This document shows, in pieces, positions 32,394-32,437 of a DNA stretch of 32,437 nt; position 1 is the stretch's first letter; every line of letters begins with the position of its first letter. Origin of the DNA: Alphaproteobacteria bacterium (GTDB lineage: Bacteria > Pseudomonadota > Alphaproteobacteria > GCA-2731375); assembly GCA_016869175.1 (NCBI GenBank), contig VGEV01000029.1, positions 1-32,437 of the forward strand, read 5' to 3'. Made by a program: the position numbers and the translations under genes. The notes under the pieces are model-generated. The model made no database searches. It was not told where the DNA came from and was given only the letters and a program-made list of their open reading frames with translations.

Positions 32394-32437
32394 CATCGCG
32401 GGTTGGTTTGTCGGGTGTCGGGTTATTGGTTTGGGAT

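Noticed and set aside
1-32437. Mobile elements, CRISPR arrays, tRNA or rRNA genes
   Set aside because: No transposase or integrase motifs, no regularly spaced repeats and no recognisable RNA gene were seen on either strand.

Overview
The window is a very GC-rich bacterial chromosome segment, densely packed with catabolic genes. It has no rRNA, tRNA, transposase, phage structural gene or CRISPR array that I can see. Gene content (heterotetrameric sarcosine-oxidase-type soxBDAG, several type III CoA-transferases, tandem MmgE/PrpD genes, an AcnX pair) and codon use suggest a soil or aquatic alphaproteobacterium, perhaps Rhodospirillales-like. That placement is inference.

Layout. (1) 1-3125, minus strand: an operon of acyl-CoA dehydrogenase, type III CoA-transferase and MaoC-like protein. 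It is followed at the left edge by the first codons of another gene, whose ribosome binding site lies inside a strong inverted repeat. (2) 3255-4999, plus: a DMT/EamA exporter and a small peptidoglycan-binding plus GH19-like lytic enzyme. (3) 5000-9310: two paralogous 300-residue amidohydrolases (lactonase type, minus) flank a plus-strand unit of a crotonase and the two AcnX (aconitase-X) subunits. A methyltransferase with an apparent frameshift lies upstream of the second amidohydrolase. (4) 10280-16056, plus: MaoC, acyl-CoA dehydrogenase, CoA-transferase, HpcH/HpaI aldolase, CoA-transferase and SDR. (5) 16053-18073, minus: a GntR/UTRA regulator and a family I CoA-transferase/hydrolase. (6) 18201-23695, plus: two MmgE/PrpD proteins, a PaaK-like CoA ligase and an amidase. 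(7) 23682-24476, minus: a second crotonase. (8) 24550-31659, plus: a trimethylamine-dehydrogenase-like flavoprotein followed by soxBDAG. (9) 31666-32226, minus: a stand-alone biotinyl domain protein and a TusA-like protein.

The main observation is a shared palindrome with core TGTCCGGACA. It occurs in three divergent intergenic regions (10234-10249, 18142-18157, 24492-24505). Together these sites face the methyltransferase/amidohydrolase, MaoC-to-SDR, CoA-transferase/gntR, PrpD-to-amidase, crotonase and flavoprotein-sox units. The regulator at 16053-16781 is the only transcription factor in the window and is the natural candidate to bind it. I infer one regulon that joins oxidative N-demethylation (flavoprotein, soxBDAG), amide hydrolysis and CoA activation to a beta-oxidation-like route ending in aldol or thioester cleavage. 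The substrate is unknown; an N-methylated or amide-linked branched or dicarboxylic acid would fit.

A second theme is that several enzymes lack the textbook catalytic or cofactor residues of their families: the SDR triad, the CoA-transferase glutamate, both crotonases, one MaoC protein, one acyl-CoA dehydrogenase, and three of the four cluster cysteines of the flavoprotein. Their exact reactions should therefore not be taken from family names.
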